A stretch of 14,303 nt of DNA, from contig JANLGB010000010.1 of assembly GCA_024653405.1 (NCBI GenBank), positions 6,274-20,576 of the forward strand, in the 5' to 3' direction. Source of the stretch: Candidatus Saccharicenans sp. (GTDB lineage Bacteria > Acidobacteriota > Aminicenantia > Aminicenantales > Saccharicenantaceae). A program made the position numbers and the translations under genes. Position 1 is the stretch's first letter. Each line of letters begins with the position of its first letter. Below, piece after piece: positions 13,581 through 14,303 of this stretch. The notes under the pieces were generated by a model that did not search any database, was not told where the DNA came from, and saw nothing but the letters and a program-made list of their open reading frames with translations.

Positions 13581-14303
13581 ATGAGCTATTTTCAGGCGAT
13601 AGTGCTCGGTTTTCTTCAGGGGCTGGGTGAATTCCTGCCCATCTCCAGTTCGGCCCACCTGGTCATCGGCCCTTATTTTTTTAACTGGCATTACCAGGGA
13701 CTCCGCTACGATGTCATGCTCCACCTCGGAACTTTGCTGGCCATAGTGGCTTACTTCTGGAAAGACTGGGTCAAGATTATTAGTGCTGGCCTGACCCAGC
13801 CCAAAGACCGGGAAGGGCGTTTCCTGTGGTACGTGTTGCTGGCCACCATTCCTGGCGCCCTGGCCGGGTATTTCCTGGAAGAAAAGGCAGAGACAGTCTT
13901 CCGGGAGCCCCAGGTCATCGCCGTCAGCCTGATTTTCTTTTCAGCAGTCATTTTCCTGGCTGACCGGCTGGCCAGAAATCAAAGGGGTCTGGAAGACCTG
14001 AACCTGGCCGGGATTCTGCTGATCGGCCTGGCCCAGAGCCTGGCCATGGTGCCCGGGGCGGCGCGATCCGGGATGACCATCATGATGGCTCTCTTCCTGG
14101 GATACCGGCGCCAGGCTGCGGCCCGGATTTCTTTCCTGCTGGCTACCCCGCTGATTATCGGGGCCGCCCTGCTGGAGCTGCCCAGAATTGCTCTGGCCGA
14201 AGTTAACGGTCCTTTCCTGGCCGGTTTCCTGTCATCGGCGGTTTTTGGTTTCCTGTCGATTAGATTCCTGCTGTCTTTCCTGAAGACCAAGAACCTGGTG
14301 CCC
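13581..14303 (+). CDS. uppP: Undecaprenyl-diphosphate phosphatase UppP/BacA (3' end outside window)
   Basis: The first 241 codons are visible and the frame stays open to the window edge; family members are about 260-290 residues, so roughly the last tenth is missing. UppP is an integral inner-membrane enzyme that removes one phosphate from undecaprenyl pyrophosphate, recycling the lipid carrier for peptidoglycan and other surface polymers. The (E/Q)xxxE motif is present as QGLGE (Q13, E17), followed by FLPISSSAHL with the conserved serines and His26. The second active-site motif reads PGAARSG (158-164) with the essential Arg162; the family consensus is PGxSRSG, so the first Ser is Ala here. 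Several hydrophobic membrane segments are evident. Start ATG 13581 has AAGG (13569-13572) eight bases upstream. It sits behind the SpoIID-like gene, another peptidoglycan gene, but has its own predicted promoter. Confidence 0.95.
   Translation, partial: MSYFQAIVLGFLQGLGEFLPISSSAHLVIGPYFFNWHYQGLRYDVMLHLGTLLAIVAYFWKDWVKIISAGLTQPKDREGRFLWYVLLATIPGALAGYFLEEKAETVFREPQVIAVSLIFFSAVIFLADRLARNQRGLEDLNLAGILLIGLAQSLAMVPGAARSGMTIMMALFLGYRRQAAARISFLLATPLIIGAALLELPRIALAEVNGPFLAGFLSSAVFGFLSIRFLLSFLKTKNLVP

Noticed and set aside
1..14303. CRISPR array, tRNA/rRNA, insertion sequence, prophage or defence system
   Set aside because: I found no regularly spaced repeats, cloverleaf-like or rRNA sequences, transposase, integrase, phage structural genes or defence-associated domains.

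Overview
The window reads as chromosomal DNA of a Gram-negative (diderm) bacterium. It carries the C-terminus of an Omp85/BamA outer-membrane assembly protein, a Skp/OmpH periplasmic chaperone, an F-terminated outer-membrane barrel protein, several secreted proteins with signal peptides, and the undecaprenyl-pyrophosphate phosphatase UppP. G+C content is moderate to high. A large secreted M14 peptidase, a GH97 glycosidase and a SpoIID/LytB protein close together remind me of Acidobacteriota or Candidatus Aminicenantes. That assignment is recall and inference, not something the sequence proves.

Layout. Positions 1-1482 (+) hold bamA (partial), skp and fabZ, closed by a strong hairpin terminator whose loop contains the fabZ stop codon. 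lpxD and lpxA, which accompany these genes in many proteobacteria, are absent. Positions 1531-2262 (-) encode a secreted LolA/LolB-like (COG2834-like) protein convergent with fabZ. Positions 2379-3683 (+) are one PAS-PAS-GGDEF diguanylate cyclase reading frame cut by a single in-frame amber codon at 2823-2825. Positions 3787-4422 (+) encode a small outer-membrane beta-barrel protein. It converges, with a 10-base gap, on a 1378-residue secreted protein (4433-8569, -) that joins two tandem copies of a calcium-loop-plus-alpha/beta module to a C-terminal zinc carboxypeptidase (M14) domain. Positions 8815-10812 (+) encode a GH97 glycosidase of the retaining, alpha-galactosidase-like type. A 436-base intergenic region with promoter-like and palindromic elements precedes a SpoIID/LytB protein (11249-13477, +) with an added SPOR domain and an SLH-like insertion. 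The window ends inside uppP (13581 onward, +).

How the genes fit together. Most act in or on the cell envelope: outer-membrane protein biogenesis (BamA, Skp, barrel protein), acyl-chain synthesis for membrane lipids (FabZ), peptidoglycan remodelling and lipid-carrier recycling (SpoIID-like protein, UppP), and breakdown of external peptides and alpha-glycosides (M14 protein, GH97). The diguanylate cyclase would link the region to c-di-GMP signalling, but its frame is broken. I saw no tRNA, rRNA, CRISPR array, insertion sequence or phage gene. The window looks like ordinary chromosome with several unusual domain architectures rather than a defence or mobile island.
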